A program made the position numbers and the translations under genes. Of a stretch of DNA of 64,000 nucleotides, positions 63,211-64,000 are shown in pieces. The DNA comes from Peptococcaceae bacterium (GTDB taxonomy: Bacteria > Bacillota > DSM-12270 > Thermacetogeniales > Thermacetogeniaceae), in the NCBI GenBank assembly GCA_023249405.1, contig JAHFCR010000003.1, positions 1 to 64,000 of the forward strand. Direction: 5' to 3'. The notes under the pieces are model-generated. The model made no database searches, was not told the DNA's origin, and was given only the letters and a program-made list of their open reading frames with translations. The number at the start of each line of letters is the position of its first letter. Within the stretch, counting starts at the first letter, position 1.

Positions 63211-64000
63211 TCAGGCCTTCTCGAGGATCTCCAGTTGCTCACTCGCCTCCGGGCCTGGCGCCGCTAACATCAGATCGTCCACCGCCTGCTGCGACAGCAG
63301 CGAAGACAGTACGGCCTCGGCCCCCTGGTTGAGGTTGACTCCCTCGGGAACCAGGGCGTCGTAACAGCCACCGCTGGCAGTATCGTACAGGCTCACCCGG
63401 TTGATGTTGTTGCCGCGGTACCAGCTGTGGGCTAGTTCCGCCAGGGACCGGTACTGGTCGTCCCCGGTGGCCTGGAAGGCCTGGGCACAGGCCAGGGCCA
63501 TGGAACAGGCGTCGACCGGCTGCTGGTCGTAGCAGGGTATGGCTTTCCCCTGATGCCACCAGCCCCGGTTGCCAACGATGTTCAGGTAGCCCCTGGCAAA
63601 CAGGGCCTCGCTCAGCCACCCCATGGTTTCCCGGGCCACCCTCAGGGCCTTCCGGTCCTGGGTCATAGAGTAATAGGCAAACAGGGCATGCGGCAGGATG
63701 CCATTGCAATAGGTCAGGAGTTGTTCGAACCAGAGCCATCCGGGGGATTTATTGGAGTCATACAACTGGATCAGATAGTCGGCAAAATCTCGGGCGGCAC
63801 TGGCCAGAAGCTCTCTTTTGCGATTGCTCAAGCCAGGGTTCTTGCAGATCCCGAGCAGAGCGTAAGCTACGGATCGGGGCTCTTTTACCCTGGTGAGCGC
63901 CGGTAACGCCCGCAGGGCCATTCTGCGCCCCGACTCCCTGACGTCATCAAGATCGCACAGGGAAGCCGCGCAGCAGGCCAGAAAAATCCGCCCCTGACTG
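63211..64000 (-). CDS. alpha/alpha-barrel-like protein, 5' end beyond the window
   Basis: The frame is open from the stop at 63211 to the right edge, so only the C-terminal 263 residues or so are seen. The segment is almost all helix, with repeated aromatic turns: WLWFEQLLTYCNGILPHAL, GNRGWWHQGKAIPCYDQQP, CSMALACAQAF and YDTASGGCYDALVP. This spacing resembles (alpha/alpha)6-barrel glycosidases, epimerases or phosphorylases, and the DQQPVD/GGCYD pattern is often found behind glycosyltransferase domains. The full protein could be a fusion. It lies 18 nt upstream of the GH5-like gene and is probably co-transcribed with it. Confidence 0.65.
   Translation of the reverse strand, partial: SQGRIFLACCAASLCDLDDVRESGRRMALRALPALTRVKEPRSVAYALLGICKNPGLSNRKRELLASAARDFADYLIQLYDSNKSPGWLWFEQLLTYCNGILPHALFAYYSMTQDRKALRVARETMGWLSEALFARGYLNIVGNRGWWHQGKAIPCYDQQPVDACSMALACAQAFQATGDDQYRSLAELAHSWYRGNNINRVSLYDTASGGCYDALVPEGVNLNQGAEAVLSSLLSQQAVDDLMLAAPGPEASEQLEILEKA

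Overview
The window looks like chromosome from a moderately GC-rich Gram-positive of the Clostridia, of the Desulfotomaculum/Pelotomaculum/Moorella type. The evidence is the order dnaE - accD - accA - pfkA (standard in Firmicutes), an mtrB (TRAP) gene, chemotaxis with CheC- and CheD-type proteins, strong GGAGG ribosome-binding sites with many GTG/TTG starts, and an S-layer-homology protein. This placement rests on gene content only; no search was run.

Layout. (1) 30-8021, all minus strand: core metabolism and replication (pfkA, accA, accD, a small DUF2007-like protein, mtrB, dnaE, a HAD phosphatase). (2) 8253-27693, all minus: a surface-glycan locus. It holds the CDP-4-keto-3,6-dideoxyglucose genes rfbG-rfbF-rfbH, a C-methyltransferase-like protein, an NAD-dependent reductase/epimerase, a GmhA-like isomerase, a large thiamin-diphosphate enzyme, and a second sugar-acid set (KdsC-like phosphatase, SDR, Gfo/Idh, TIM-barrel isomerase, short NeuB-like synthase). 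An FkbM methyltransferase and several glycosyltransferases follow, including a 1036-residue GT4-GT4-GT2 fusion. Two paralogous small CBM-like proteins bracket the glycosyltransferase pair. (3) 27694-29966: a decayed patch with tRNA-Pro(CGG), a YafQ-like toxin fragment and a truncated, frameshifted SLH protein. (4) 29967-40930, minus: a chemotaxis operon in the order cheW, mcp, cheR, cheA, cheD, cheB, cheY, cheC-like, mcp. (5) 40931-41936: about 1 kb without a clear gene, holding a long hairpin and dispersed palindromic elements. (6) 41937-46393: a small XRE regulator and a two-component system divergent from a 4Fe-4S protein and an ABC-2 exporter, with three 11-bp-spaced repeats between them. 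(7) 46470-47276: uppP.

(8) 47375-54193, minus: a NurA-HerA-Mre11-Rad50 DNA-end-processing operon in which Rad50 is split. One gene carries the Walker A half and ends in a CxxC zinc hook. A 91-residue coiled-coil protein follows, then a separate gene with the signature/Walker B half. (9) 54722-64000: a mannose locus with manC, manB, an 1187-residue fusion of a GT-A glycosyltransferase, an unrecognised middle region and a GH130 mannoside-phosphorylase domain, then a GT4, a cytoplasmic GH5-like hydrolase and a partial alpha/alpha-barrel-like protein running off the right edge.

The most unusual items are the split Rad50, the glycosyltransferase-GH130 fusion, the CDP-dideoxysugar plus ThDP-enzyme locus (possibly a branched sugar), the duplicated CBM-like/GT2 module, and two families of dispersed palindromic intergenic elements. 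Two glycan genes, rfbH and the SDR, lack a normal start codon in front of their conserved N-termini.
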